NCBI GenBank assembly: GCA_964035575.1
Contig: OZ037921.1
Coordinates: 950,501-1,014,500, forward strand
DNA length: 64,000 bases
Origin: Rhynchopus sp. YZ270_cl-10
Taxonomy: Eukaryota; Euglenozoa; Diplonemea; Diplonemida; Diplonemidae
Reading direction: 5' to 3'
This document shows positions 10,684 to 20,509 of this stretch, in pieces; the stretch's first letter is position 1; the number at the start of each line of letters is the position of its first letter. The notes under the pieces were generated by a model. The model saw nothing but the letters and a program-made list of their open reading frames with translations. It ran no database searches and was not told where the DNA came from. Position numbers and translations under genes: made by a program.

Positions 10684-10850
10684 CAATGCTCCCCGCTCAT
10701 CTGATGAGTCGAAGTGGGAGTAGCACATATCAGATGTAAACCACAAAATGCATGATTGGAGATTGTTTGGGTGTCCGCCTCGATACACGCGGTCATACCA
10801 AAGGTACACTGCTACGAGAGGGCTTTGTATTTCAACGCTACTTTTTTTTA
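10684..10850 (+). repeat. Dispersed repeat family D, full-length copy
   Basis: The family core is GATGTAAACCACRAAATGGA, a middle resembling GGTCATACCAAAGGTACACT, then CACGAGAGGGCTTTGTATTT and a T-rich tail. A 5' extension (TCATCTG..GATGAG) is shared with 44928-45097. Other copies: 12544-12667, 15808-15915, 48550-48660, 62619-62742. Truncated tails: 22938-22975 (inside an intron), 24146-24183 and 52238-52280. A weak relative lies at 34670-34740. Confidence 0.7.
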
Positions 10851-11002
10851 AAAAAACTCAAAAACTAAAATACAGGGTCCACTTTTTTACACAGGAACTG
10901 ACCCACCCCTCTCCCTCTCTCCTTGGGGTTTTACGTTGCTGGGGCTAGGTGGTGCGGAGTCAGGGGGTGGCGTAGGGGGGAGGGTGTGGGTAGAGTGTCG
11001 CA

Positions 11003-11957
11003 ATGGACATCTTCGGGGCTACAGAGAACCAGAAAATTGGGATCACGTTGACTCTGATAGGGCTTGTCTTCATGTTTTTGGGTGTGATCCTGCTGCTAGA
11101 CAGCGCGCTGCTGACAATGGGAAACGTAATGTTTATCGTAGGCATGGTATTGACAATGGGGCACGCAAGGACAAAGTCCTTCTTCTTCAGCCGTGAACGA
11201 GCACGGCCTTCCGTCTTTTTTTTTTCTGGTATGTATTGTAACTCGCCCTTTAACGGATCAGGGCCCTTTTCTTTCCCCCCCCCTCATCGTAGTGTATTAA
11301 GAAATTAGACAAAAAAGAAGGCAATATTCAGATCGTGTTTTACAGTTTTGCTGCACCTCACCTTACCCACCCCTCATACAGGTGTGTTTCTTGTCCTGTA
11401 TGGACACTGTTTCATTGGACTGCTTCTCGAGAGCTTTGGGGCGTTGAACCTGTTCGGCAACTTCGTGCCCACAGCATACCGAGTCATGAAGAACATGCCC
11501 GTTGTAGGTATAGTGACCCCCTCCTCTTCCCTAGGACCGCTCTCCCCCTCCCTCTCCACGTGGCTTATTAATCGAATGTGTGCGAAGTCTTCCAGGGTTG
11601 GTTCATGCATTTTTGTTCTACCGAGAGCTTTTTTTCGACTGAGATGCGATTTAGTTTCAACTACTATTTTTTTTCTGTGTAGCTTAGTATTGTATTATTC
11701 CGCAAAAATCCGTGAACCCCAAATAGGGTCTTTTTAAAAAGTGAGCGTTCAGTCTTCAGACTCAAATAATATTTATGTTACCCCAATTCCCTCTTTACTG
11801 ACATCTGTCTGTGTCGACGGAGACGATCTTGCATTTCAAATTGTCTATTTTTTTCTATTACCCACATCACGTTTTTCATCCAACAGGCAATATCCTGAGC
11901 TCGCCCTTCGTCCAAAACCTTGCGTACAAAGCAGGTTTGGACACTTTGCCGTCATAG
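11003..11957 (+). CDS. GOT1: Golgi transport protein GOT1, vesicle traffic membrane protein
   Basis: Three exons: 11003-11228, 11382-11507 and 11887-11957, joined in phase 1 both times with GTATGT...CAG and GTATAG...CAG. The product is 140 residues, close to the usual length of about 138. It begins MDIFGATENQKIGITLTLIG and has the family's pattern: QKIG motif, helix 1 (residues about 11-31), helix 2 containing GNVMFIVGMVLTMG, a basic stretch, then GVFLVLYGHCFIGLLLESFG and a final helix pair. GOT1 proteins sit in Golgi and ER membranes and help vesicle docking or cargo exit from the ER. The exon joins restore family similarity exactly (FFSG then VFLVLYG), which is why I trust the introns. The gene stands alone between repeats. 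Confidence 0.93.
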
Positions 11958-13060
11958 AATAGACGTACAGCAAAATAGGTAAGAAAAGCCAGGCTGAAAA
12001 GAAAAGAAGAAGAAAACCGTATACTAGCCTTCGGGTGGCATTTTTTTTTTTTTTTTTGTGTACAGAACCCACCTCTCTTTTTGGTTGATTGTTGATACAG
12101 ACAAAGAGAAACCGTGCCTCGAGTGTCTCGGTATCACATAGAGGTGAGTTGTATAGTGGAGTGCATCCTCGGGTGTAGACACTAATACAAGGGTTTCAAG
12201 CAAAAAGCAAAACAAAAACAAAAAAAATAACATAAAATGAAGGGAAGTGATGGGGGCAAACATGGGAGAAGTGGGGGGGAGGGGGGGGAGACTCGATGTG
12301 ACAAAAAAAGCACATAAAAATACAGGGGGGGTGTAGTGACTGCACCTGCACACGCAAATTGACAAACTGTTTGTATTTCTACTTTCCGGGGTGGGGTTTG
12401 AACTGTCAACGATATTTTTTTTTTTTTTTCCAGGAAGGTTCATTAAACCATTTGGCTCAATTGAGGGTGTGGAGGAGGGGGGGAGGTTTCGCATAATTGG
12501 GTTCATCGAACGATATCTCTTTGAAGTTTGTTTCTTTTTCTTTTAGATGTAAACCACGAAATGGATTGTAGGGACTGCATGGTTGGGTGACCACCCCCCT
12601 GGTACACCCGGTCATGCACCAAGGTAACACTGTTCACGAGAGGGCTTTTGTATTTCAACTCTACTTTCTTTGTATGACTATACACGAGAGGCTTCGGTTC
12701 ATCTTATTAGTACTTTCAATTCTGTGAACTGAAAATGAATCTAACTTATCCACTTTTCTTTTGAGAGGCTTAGTTTCACCCTACAGGTTTTTTTTTAGAA
12801 GGTGACTTAAGCACGAGAGGCTTAGGTTCATCTCATACAACCTTTCTTTTTTTTTTGTTTTTCAAGCTTACCACCGCACTCACTTCCTTCTGCTCTTCCT
12901 TGTCTGACATCAGGGAAAAGCATTTTTTTTTTGTTTGGCATCGATGACTGGCATTGTAGGTCAGTTGAGGTGCCTGCATCAATACCCATTCTTCTCAATT
13001 AGGTGACCAAAAAGCACCGCGAGAGGATTCATCTTACCAACCTTTCTTAAGAAAAATGGA
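11958..13060. other. Repeat-rich intergenic region
   Basis: No gene seen. Dispersed repeats follow one another: family A at 12151-12200, family D at 12544-12667, family E at about 12680-12715, 12803-12850 and 13010-13050, and family F at 12937-12992. Long T and A runs separate them. Confidence 0.6.
12803..12850 (+). repeat. Dispersed repeat family E (hairpin CTAAGC/GCTTAG)
   Basis: Core GGTGACTAAGCACGAGAGG followed by CTTAGGTTCATCTTA, then a pyrimidine tail. CTAAGC and GCTTAG can pair around a loop of ACGAGAG. Other copies: 20207-20255, 20704-20790, 20995-21045, 38685-38725 (inside a glycosyltransferase intron), 44262-44295, 52410-52445, 56480-56530, 58556-58590 and 59449-59480. The loop phrase CACGAGAGG is shared with family D. 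Confidence 0.65.
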
Positions 13061-13108
13061 CAGTGGAGATTGCACAACTGTGGCAACACAACCGAGGCAA
13101 CTACACTA
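13061..13108 (+). repeat. Dispersed repeat family B, left half, split by an insertion
   Basis: The family reads CAGTGGAGATTGCACAACTG, then TGGCAACACAACCGAGGCAA, then CTACACTACTCCAACAATTT and an A-run. The left half ends at CTACACTA here and the right half resumes at 15701 (TACTCCAACAATTTATC), with the 2.6 kb TA element between. Intact copies at 39511-39577, 43075-43131, 59102-59178 and 60828-60893 (diverged) show the uninterrupted form. Confidence 0.85.
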
Positions 13109-13126
13109 CACCACGCTGGATGATAG

Positions 13127-13483
13127 GGGTCACATGATATAATCACATGATATTTCACATGATATAATTATATCATGTGACATGATATATTTTATCATGT
13201 GACATGATATAATATATCATGTGAAATATCATGTGGTATATCATGTGGTATATCATGTGAACCGGAAAATATATCATGTGAAATATCATGTGGTATATCA
13301 TGTGGCATATCATGTGGTATATCATGTGGTTTATCATGTGAACCGGGAAATATATCATGTGACCTATCATGTGGTCTATCATGTGGTATATCATGTGACC
13401 TATCATGTGACCTAAGTAGCACATGATAGACTTCCCGGTTCACATGATATACCACATGATATTTCACATGATATACACATGAT
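13127..13483. repeat. Left array of TATCATGTGA units
   Basis: More than twenty copies of TATCATGTG(A/G)N, first in mixed orientation, then mostly + oriented, with two GTGAACCGG(G)AAATATATC interruptions. The unit is nearly self-complementary with its neighbour (CACATGATAT / ATATCATGTG). ORFs across it are by-products of the repeat. Confidence 0.9.
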
Positions 13484-13860
13484 CATGTGGGCCCATAAGT
13501 TACACACGAAAAAATTCGTGAGCTCAGTTAGTTGTCAAAGACGTCTTCCACCATGCACTGAGGAGATAATGATCCAACAATTTACAAGAAAGATTACTTA
13601 ACCTACTGCTGGAAATTGCCAGGTCGTAGTAACACACAAAGTGTGCCTCCGTTCGGGAAGACCGGATATTCTAGAGACCAAAAAGGCCTCAAGAATATCT
13701 TCCGGTAGTCAAGGTAGAACCGAATGAACGGCCCAAGACCCCCGTGGAGAAGTTAAATGTTGTAATGCTATCAAGTAGAAACTGCGAACACTGTCTTACC
13801 CTCCTCAATACATGGTGGAATATGTCTTTCACAACAAACCGAGCTCAAGAATTTTTAAAC

Positions 13861-14347
13861 TTCCCTGAGGGAATGCGACACTACGCAAAATTTACCACCA
13901 GACCCTGTCTTCGTACACCTTCGGTGCAACACTGCAGACAGGCCAAACTGCGTTGGACTCAGAGGAATTCCTGCTGTGCAGGTATCAATGAGAACCAAGT
14001 CCCAGCAACAAGGGGCGCCTTTTGGCGGGCGTTGTTGAGGGTGTTTGGGGTGCAAAGTTTTCCACAATTTTGATGCGCGGGTACAGAAGTGTTATCTTGT
14101 TCTTTCATCTCTAGGAATGTAAATGTCAATCGCGTTTAACTACCACTAGGGCTTGTTCAGTGAACCCACGAGGGGTCGAAGGGGGTTGGTTATCCCATAT
14201 CTATCAAAGGTTGTGTCGACCAGGCTAATCCACTATGTTACGCTGTATGATGATAAATCCGAAGAAATAACAGTGCATAGCAACTGCAGGAAGTTTGTTA
14301 AAAAGAGTGCCTCACGCTACACAAACCACCACCCGCGATTGACTTAG
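13861..14347 (+). other. Coding remnant inside the TA element, function unknown
   Basis: Two ORF pieces. The first (from about 13744 to 14073) ends with a stretch that includes NQVPATRGAFW and FGVQSFPQF. The same region of the element at 31142-33587 encodes NQLPATRGAFW and FGVQSFPQC, with DNA similarity over about 200 bases. The second (14153-14347) contains YLSKVVSTRLIHYVTLYDD and VHSNCRKFVKK. No catalytic DDE/D triad can be assigned. Both may be degenerate parts of an element-encoded protein. Confidence 0.45.
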
Positions 14348-15302
14348 ATGTTATAACAAAGAGAATTCAGAACAAAACAACACCCTGCCCCATACACACT
14401 AAATTGTCATGCTTCAAGAGCATGCCTGGGCCAAAATTACTGTGACAAAAAAGGCAACAAGACCACCCACAAGGAGTGTGAAATGTGCACTGGTTTTCTG
14501 GGGGAACGCAATATTTTCTTGTGCCTCGTCCTCCGCAAGCAGAGGACAGACTTTCCGGAAGGTTTCCAAAGTCGAATTTCTTGCACCAGCTATGCTCCCT
14601 GGTTAATGGCTATAGCAGTGACTGACAAAAGGTACCCACCCGGCCCTTCCACCCCCAGAATTTCGTCCGCAATCCGTAGAATTGATACGGGTGCACGCGC
14701 GTGAGTTGTTGAATGTCGGAGACGCGCCGAACCTTATCATCGCAATCGTTGATACAGTCCAGATTTCACGATCCTGTGATGAGTGTAAATGTGGGGTGTG
14801 ATTAAGTTATGGTCGCTTGGAAAAGAAGTTAATTGATGACTTTAAGAAAAATGGCTCCCCTGAATTTGAGGATGTAAAAAGACAGGGATGCAAAAGGTAG
14901 TGTAAAACCCCTATGTTTAGTGAAAATTATATTTTTTTGTGGGGGAGATGAAACCATACCTTGTCTGCACTGATTCGACCGATGCGCACCTCTGGTTCTA
15001 AAAGTTTAGGGGGTGAAATTTTGACTTGTCAAGTTTTTTCACGAACATGTCAATGCGAGGTTTTCTTTGGATTTTTTTGGGTCATTTTATGACCTACCAC
15101 GCCCGATTTTTGGTCCAAAATCGACTTGTCTTTCGTAAAAAATCCATGAAAAATCGCGTAACGCAAAACCGCGTTTTAGACCCCCACAGATGCTCAAAAG
15201 TGCCAAATTTTGCTTTTAATGGCCTCAAATCGTCGAAATTAGCCCTACAGAGGGCAAAAAAAAATTTTCGAGAGTCCCTTTCCCTGGGCGGCGATAGCCA
15301 CC

Positions 15303-15669
15303 TATCATGTCACATGATATAATTATATCATGTGACATGATATTTCACATGATATAATTGTATCATGTGAAATATCATGTCACATGATATAATTATATCA
15401 TGTGAACATGATATAATTGTATCATGTGAAATATCATGTGACATGATATTTCACATGATATATTTGCCGGTTCACATGATACTTCACATGATAGTTTTAC
15501 CGGTTCACATGATAGGTGACATGATAGGCCACATGATATTTCACATGATATATTTCCTGGTTCACATGATAGTTCACATGATAGTTTTACCGGTTCACAT
15601 GATAGGTGACATGATAGGTCACATGATAGTTCACATGATAAATTCTATCATGTGACATATCATGTGAAC
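15303..15669. repeat. Right array of CACATGATAT units
   Basis: Mirror of the left array: units of CACATGATA with TTTNCCGGTTCACATGAT interruptions, then the terminal repeat. The array orientation is opposite to that of the left one, so the two form long imperfect inverted repeats. Confidence 0.9.
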
Positions 15670-15724
15670 CTACCAAATCGCCCTATCATCCAGCGTGGTG
15701 TACTCCAACAATTTATCAAAAAAG

Positions 15725-16438
15725 GGGGGGGGGGGGGGGGAAACAATTCAAGGATGTATTGTTTACCAATTCGTTCCCTTTCACGGGGTTTATCCGCCTT
15801 TCAATTTTAGATGTAAACCACAAAATGGATGTATGGACTGCATGGTTGAGGGTCCACCCGGCCATACCAAAGGGTACACTGCCAACGAGCGGGCTGTTGT
15901 AATTTCAAGTCAAGTTTATTTTTCCCGCTCTTTAGGGTTTGAGAAGAGCTTCTTGAGGACCCCTGATGGTAGGAGTGTACTGCTCTTCTATTCTATGGGA
16001 TGGAAACCACCAGAATGCAGCTTTTTGTTGATGTATTTTGAGGTTTTGCGGGGAAAATTTTTTATTCAAGGCACAGTACAGCCACCATTGAACCCTCTCC
16101 CCCCTCCTCATCCCATCTCTTTAACAAAAAGTTAAGTTGTACCACTGGGTGTTCCATAAAACCTGTTAAGCGACCTCAGTTTTTGGGCTTTTGTGGAATA
16201 CCAACGACACAAAAAAAAACCCCCCTTTCCCCCTTCCCCCTCCCCCATTTCACACTACCGCAACTCCGTTTTCCACAAACCCTTCCTCCCTCCTCCCTCT
16301 CATCACTCTCATCGCTCCAATCTCCAATCAACCCACTTTAGGCCACATCCCCCTTTATACTCCCTATAGAAGCTTAGCTGACTTAGGTTTAGCAGAACTG
16401 TTTTTTTCTCCCCCCCCCTTTGAACCTTTCAACCACCA
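15725..16438. other. Intergenic before the caspase/calpain-like gene
   Basis: A G-run (15726-15740) follows the family B tail. A family D copy lies at 15808-15915. Bases 16208-16436 are strongly pyrimidine-rich with several AG dinucleotides (for example after GACTTAG near 16385), suitable for a trans-splice acceptor. No gene seen. Confidence 0.5.
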
Positions 16439-19400
16439 ATGGACAACGATGTGGAATCGTACGAGGATGCACGTAGACGTGCTGCTGGCATTCTCGCAGC
16501 GCAACGGGGTATGGGTATTCACGAGATCGGCGCCGCATTGACACCAGAGGAGGCGTTAGTCAAGGCACGTCTCCTTCTTGCCTTGGGAACAGAGGAGGTC
16601 CGGCAGGGGAAGAAACAGACACGGTGTGTCGGGTCGGTGCCTCATATCAGTTCTCATCCTGAGGGGAAGAGGGCGCAGCTCGCGCTTTCTCATGCACCTG
16701 GTGGGCCGGCAGATGGTCGCGCTGCGTTTGTTGGAGACAAGGTGTCCCTCCATCCTGACCCAGAATATGTGAAAGCGTGCATGCTGGTTACCCCGCAAGG
16801 ATGGAACGATTTGATAGGAGAGTATGCAGGGAAGGTGGGCAGGATTGTCAAGATCATTTCAGTGCAGAGTCTTGTCGTTGCCTTTCATGATACGAATACG
16901 TGGGTGTTGCCTGCAGTGGTGTTGGTCCGCGGCAAGCACGAAACAGACGAAGCAATCGCATCACCCAAACGCGTCAAGCGCCCTGCAGAAGGGACACCTG
17001 GCCCGTTCAAAGCATTGCTCTGCGCTGACACCCTGCCCGGTCTCGAAGACTGCCGCACCGCATGGCGCTATATCAATGACGACGGATTTTCTCCGTGGAT
17101 GGGTGTGAAGATCGTTGGCCCCGATTCAGTGAACGAAGACCATCTCTCCGGTGTGCGTGCAGGCCTTCATTGGCTCTGTGATGGGGTGGGCTCCGGCGAC
17201 TCCCTCTTCCTCATGCTCAGCCACAAGCTCGGAAGCAACGCTGACGGGATCGGAAGCATCAGCGGGGAGGAGCTGCTGCAGCCCCTACGCACCCTGCCGT
17301 CCACCGCAAAGCTTACCTGCGTAGTAGGCGCCCACTGCTGTGGTGGTGGGGGCGCGCTTCTGGATTTGCCCTACACACTGAGCTCGACACGGGATGGAGG
17401 TATTCAGGCTGTTGAACGTCCCCTGGCGGCAGGTATTGTGGCTGATGTTGTAACGATAGGGACCTGGGCAGAGGCAGGAAGTGCGGTGGTAGCGCAGCAG
17501 CCGCAGGTGTTGCGTCCCTTCAGCTATACGCACGAAGCGCAGCCGGAGGAGGTGCAGTTCATTTCGTGCATCGTGCGAGCGCTGTCAGTCGCGCATCCAC
17601 CAACGCCAGAAGTCTTCGTGAAGGACCTCAGGGAAACACTCAGAAAGCGGTGTGGCCACAGCGCACCTCTCCCCAAGCTAGCAGGAACCAGAGAGCTGCA
17701 CAAAAGCAAACGAGCCATGGCATTGACCGTAGAATTTACGAATATGCTGGCAACCAGGGTGCCCGACACACCGCATGTTACTAAGGACCACACCTCTCTT
17801 GCTGCAGCCAGGTTGTGTGGGCCGTCTCAGACAGGGAAATGCGTTCCATTAGGTGACGCTGAGGCGCGTGCCTGGGTTATATTTGCAAGCCACAACACGC
17901 TTGAAATTGACGACCGGACGGGGTCACTCATTTCTCGCGTGGCGGTGTACAATGGGCATCCTTGCTTTGTTCTTGAGGTGTACAACTGGGTCGACAATGA
18001 CGACGTGACACCACTCGGGGACACTACCATAGGCCCACACCACTCCAAAGAAGGCCTGGTGTACAAGCTTTCCGTCGTGCCTGGGGAGACGAAGCAGTTC
18101 CTAGAAGGGCATCTCAAGGACGGCGAAGGGTGGCGACCTGGGTGGAGACAATCCATGATCGACGAGAAAGTGTTTGCCGCACAACGCACCGGACTACGCG
18201 CAGAGATGGCCCGCTCTCATGCGAAGACCCAGGCCGTTCTCGACGTCCTTGCCCTCAAGGAGGATGGCGGCGATCAACCAGACTCTGCCTTCTCAAGCGT
18301 TTCGCTTCTCGATTCTCTCGACGCAGTAAACACCAGCCAAGGTCTCACCGACCGTCCAGAACACCAGCAACACCTCAACCCTAACGCAGTGTTCTGCTCT
18401 TTTTATGATATGTGGTTTCCACCGAACACAGTTTCCCTCGGGGAATCGCTTGCATCCGAAGCGTCTACATCAGGTGATGACATCTTTTGGGGACGACAAT
18501 CCGAGTACGCAGCTGACCCATATGAGGTGCACGATAAAAGCCAAAAGGCAAAAAACCGCGCACCGCCACCACCACCACCCATCCTCCCGCAAAACCCTGC
18601 AAACATCCTGCCGAACGACATCACCCAAGGGAAGGTGAAAAACACAAAGTTTCTTTGCGCTGTCGCTGCCGCAGCGGAACGTCCAGGGGTAATACAATCT
18701 CTCTTTTCTCGCCACAAAAGGGCATATCTCCAAATGGGCGCCGTTAGGATGCAGCTTTGTGTCAAAGGTTGGTGGCAAGATGTTACCGTGGACTCTTATT
18801 TGCCTTTGGTTCGTCGTCCGATTACTTCTGTTGTTTGTACCCCAGCTGGGGCGCATAATATAAAGAGGTTGGCTGGAGGGGAAATCGGTTCACATTCTCT
18901 GTGGCCGTCCTTCGTGGAGAAGGGGATGGCAAAGGTGTGTGGGTCGTATGAAGAGTTGGTGGCGTCAAATGAAACGGTGGTGGATTTTTTGAAGGTGGTG
19001 ACAGGGTGTGTCGTGATGACGTATCCGCTGGTGAAACATTCCACCGCGTTTTCTGCGAAGCAAGGGGCATATGGTGGGACCGTGGTGACACCGCCTGACT
19101 TCGAAAAAATTGTGTCCTGGTTAGAAGGGGGCGATCTGTTAGTGTTATTCCCAAAGAAGTCACATTCTCAGAGGCATGAAACGGATCGGAATACAAAGCT
19201 AACCCAAACCCGACCAAGACAGCACCACGCATATCCGGTAGTGCAGTATAATAGACAGCGGAAAACGCTTTGTGTGCGTGATGTGTGGTCTTCTTCTGAT
19301 GAGGTTTGGGAGGGTGAAGTTCGCGCTGGGTGTCCTGAACCGCCCATGCGGTTATCGCTTGATGAGGATGAGGTGGCCTTGGCAGGGGGTGACACCCTTG

Positions 19401-19816
19401 GGGAGCTTGGGTATGAGGATGATGTAGCGGTAGGTGGGGGCCGTTGGGTGCACATTGCAGGCCTGCATCAGATGTTCTCAAAGGTAGCAAGGGTGCGGCC
19501 ACCTATCGGAGGTGAGCTGCGGGTGTGGTTGTCATGGAGTGGTCGGTATCCGGTGTTTCTGCTGCGAGTAGAGGTGCAAGTGGAGACCACGTTTCACGTG
19601 ACGTGTTCTACACAGCATACAGGTGCCCAAGCAGGCCTCACAACGCAGGTGATCCACCATAGTGCGTCTGGGCAGCTGCAGCTCATGGAAACCTTCTCAG
19701 GGCCGTTTGAGATAAGTGTTCATCCTCAGGCGTCTCCGTTGTATCTTGCAGTGTCGGAGCCGCCGCCTTGTGAAGAAGGGGCTGTGATGGAGCTATTGTA
19801 TAGGTATGGGATTTGA
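16439..19816 (+). CDS. MIB-SH3 / caspase-like / DUF1935-like / calpain-like multidomain pseudoprotease
   Basis: 1125 residues, intronless. Residues about 98-165 resemble the mind-bomb SH3 repeat (GDKVSLHPDPEYV, then GWNDLIGEYAGKVGRIVKI). Residues about 190-330 resemble a metacaspase p20 fold: GDSLFLMLSHKLG stands where families have the catalytic His motif, and HCCGGGGALLDLPYTL where they have D-x-CHSG...LDLPY. His262 is offset and the Asp-x-Cys-His-Ser-Gly core is altered, though Cys300/301 remain. Residues about 485-600 resemble DUF1935 (LGDTTIG, SVVPGETKQFLEG). A proline run precedes the calpain domain (about 715-960). There the usual GDCWFL reads KNTKFL (catalytic Cys to Thr736), His930 remains (HHAYPVV) and Asn is Asp948 (RDVWS). 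A domain III-like C-terminus follows. Likely a catalytically dead scaffold or regulator; the caspase part is uncertain. Confidence 0.75.
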   Translation: MDNDVESYEDARRRAAGILAAQRGMGIHEIGAALTPEEALVKARLLLALGTEEVRQGKKQTRCVGSVPHISSHPEGKRAQLALSHAPGGPADGRAAFVGDKVSLHPDPEYVKACMLVTPQGWNDLIGEYAGKVGRIVKIISVQSLVVAFHDTNTWVLPAVVLVRGKHETDEAIASPKRVKRPAEGTPGPFKALLCADTLPGLEDCRTAWRYINDDGFSPWMGVKIVGPDSVNEDHLSGVRAGLHWLCDGVGSGDSLFLMLSHKLGSNADGIGSISGEELLQPLRTLPSTAKLTCVVGAHCCGGGGALLDLPYTLSSTRDGGIQAVERPLAAGIVADVVTIGTWAEAGSAVVAQQPQVLRPFSYTHEAQPEEVQFISCIVRALSVAHPPTPEVFVKDLRETLRKRCGHSAPLPKLAGTRELHKSKRAMALTVEFTNMLATRVPDTPHVTKDHTSLAAARLCGPSQTGKCVPLGDAEARAWVIFASHNTLEIDDRTGSLISRVAVYNGHPCFVLEVYNWVDNDDVTPLGDTTIGPHHSKEGLVYKLSVVPGETKQFLEGHLKDGEGWRPGWRQSMIDEKVFAAQRTGLRAEMARSHAKTQAVLDVLALKEDGGDQPDSAFSSVSLLDSLDAVNTSQGLTDRPEHQQHLNPNAVFCSFYDMWFPPNTVSLGESLASEASTSGDDIFWGRQSEYAADPYEVHDKSQKAKNRAPPPPPPILPQNPANILPNDITQGKVKNTKFLCAVAAAAERPGVIQSLFSRHKRAYLQMGAVRMQLCVKGWWQDVTVDSYLPLVRRPITSVVCTPAGAHNIKRLAGGEIGSHSLWPSFVEKGMAKVCGSYEELVASNETVVDFLKVVTGCVVMTYPLVKHSTAFSAKQGAYGGTVVTPPDFEKIVSWLEGGDLLVLFPKKSHSQRHETDRNTKLTQTRPRQHHAYPVVQYNRQRKTLCVRDVWSSSDEVWEGEVRAGCPEPPMRLSLDEDEVALAGGDTLGELGYEDDVAVGGGRWVHIAGLHQMFSKVARVRPPIGGELRVWLSWSGRYPVFLLRVEVQVETTFHVTCSTQHTGAQAGLTTQVIHHSASGQLQLMETFSGPFEISVHPQASPLYLAVSEPPPCEEGAVMELLYRYGI

Positions 19817-20117
19817 CGTCTTTGAAAAGATGTTGCTCGTAAAAAGGGTGTGGAGGGGGCCCAAACTATTTCTCGATATTTTTAAAAGGAAAACAAAACA
19901 AAAAAAAAACTCCCTAACAGAGCAAAGTCGGCTGGGGCTGGTGTTGGCAGTGTTTGCGCTGTGGGTCCTGCGAGCGCGTTTTTGAAGGTTGTGGAGAAGG
20001 GGTTAGACGTATGTTGCATTTTTCATTCAGTGTCTGCGTGTCTGCGAGGTGTTCGGTAAAGCGATGTGGGCTTTCAACTCTCTTTTTTGGTTCTCTTGTG
20101 ATAGTTTTGTGTTTCAA

Positions 20118-20172
20118 AGTGCCTGCGTCGGACATTGAACGGTAAGGTGTTTGCACTTTCAACTTCTCTCTT
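20118..20172 (+). repeat. Dispersed repeat family G
   Basis: Core GCCTGCGTC, then GAACGGTAAGGYGTTTGCAC and TTTCAACTTCTCTCTTTT. Other copies at 46415-46470, 56562-56614 and, weaker, 61109-61150. The end is pyrimidine-rich, like those of families D and E. Confidence 0.6.
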
Positions 20173-20283
20173 TTAAAAAAGAATCGCACCTTATTTTGAA
20201 TATGATAAGGTGACTAAGCACGAGAGGCTTAGGATCATCTTATAAACTTTTCTTTTATTTTGAGATAACTATTCTTGATCAAA

Positions 20284-20509
20284 ATGGCTACTGCGAACAC
20301 TTCGGTTCAGTGCTCAGCGATTGTCGGTGCCCACATTTTGTGCTTTGGATTTCAAGTCAATTTTGCATCATGGTGTATTTTTCTTCTTATCCTCACAGAC
20401 GGCCGTACCCGAACTGACCCCCGTCGAAGTTCTCGCACAGCAAAGACGAAACGTTGCTGTTGGGGAGCCCCCTATCCTGGCCGCCATGGACACAACGTTT
20501 TCGCTATGA
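20284..20509 (+). CDS. Possible small two-exon gene, unknown
   Basis: ATG at 20284 encodes MATANTS. A possible intron (20305-20398) ends in TTCTTCTTATCCTCACAG. Exon 2 (20399-20509) then reads TAVPELTPVEVLAQQRRNVA and ends AAMDTTFSL with a stop, giving 43 residues. The 3' splice site is good; the 5' site (GTTCAG) is atypical for this genome. No family recognised. It may be noise. Confidence 0.25.

Larger units (their letters stand above)
13109..15700. mobile_element. TA-flanked transposon with inverted ATCATGTGAT arrays at both ends
   Basis: The element begins CACCACGCTGGATGATAGG and ends with the reverse complement CCTATCATCCAGCGTGGTG. TA on both sides (13107-13108 and 15701-15702) occurs once in intact family B copies, so it is the target duplication. 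Inside the termini lie arrays of a 10-12 bp motif, TATCATGTGA or its complement, at about 13127-13483 and 15303-15669, broken by AACCGG(G)AAA units. The middle has short ORFs but no recognisable transposase. One remnant (13861-14073) is related to the element at 31142-33587. TA duplication fits the Tc1/mariner superfamily or other TA-targeting groups; the ends match none I know. Confidence 0.8.

Noticed and set aside
13195-13467. ORFs of HDIPHDR-type and YHVVYHV-type repeats
   Set aside because: They are direct translations of the TATCATGTGA array in several frames and both strands, with no sign of selection for one frame.
18822-19502. Minus-strand ORF of 226 codons opposite the calpain-like domain
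   Set aside because: Proline- and histidine-rich shadow of the + strand frame, with no recognisable features.
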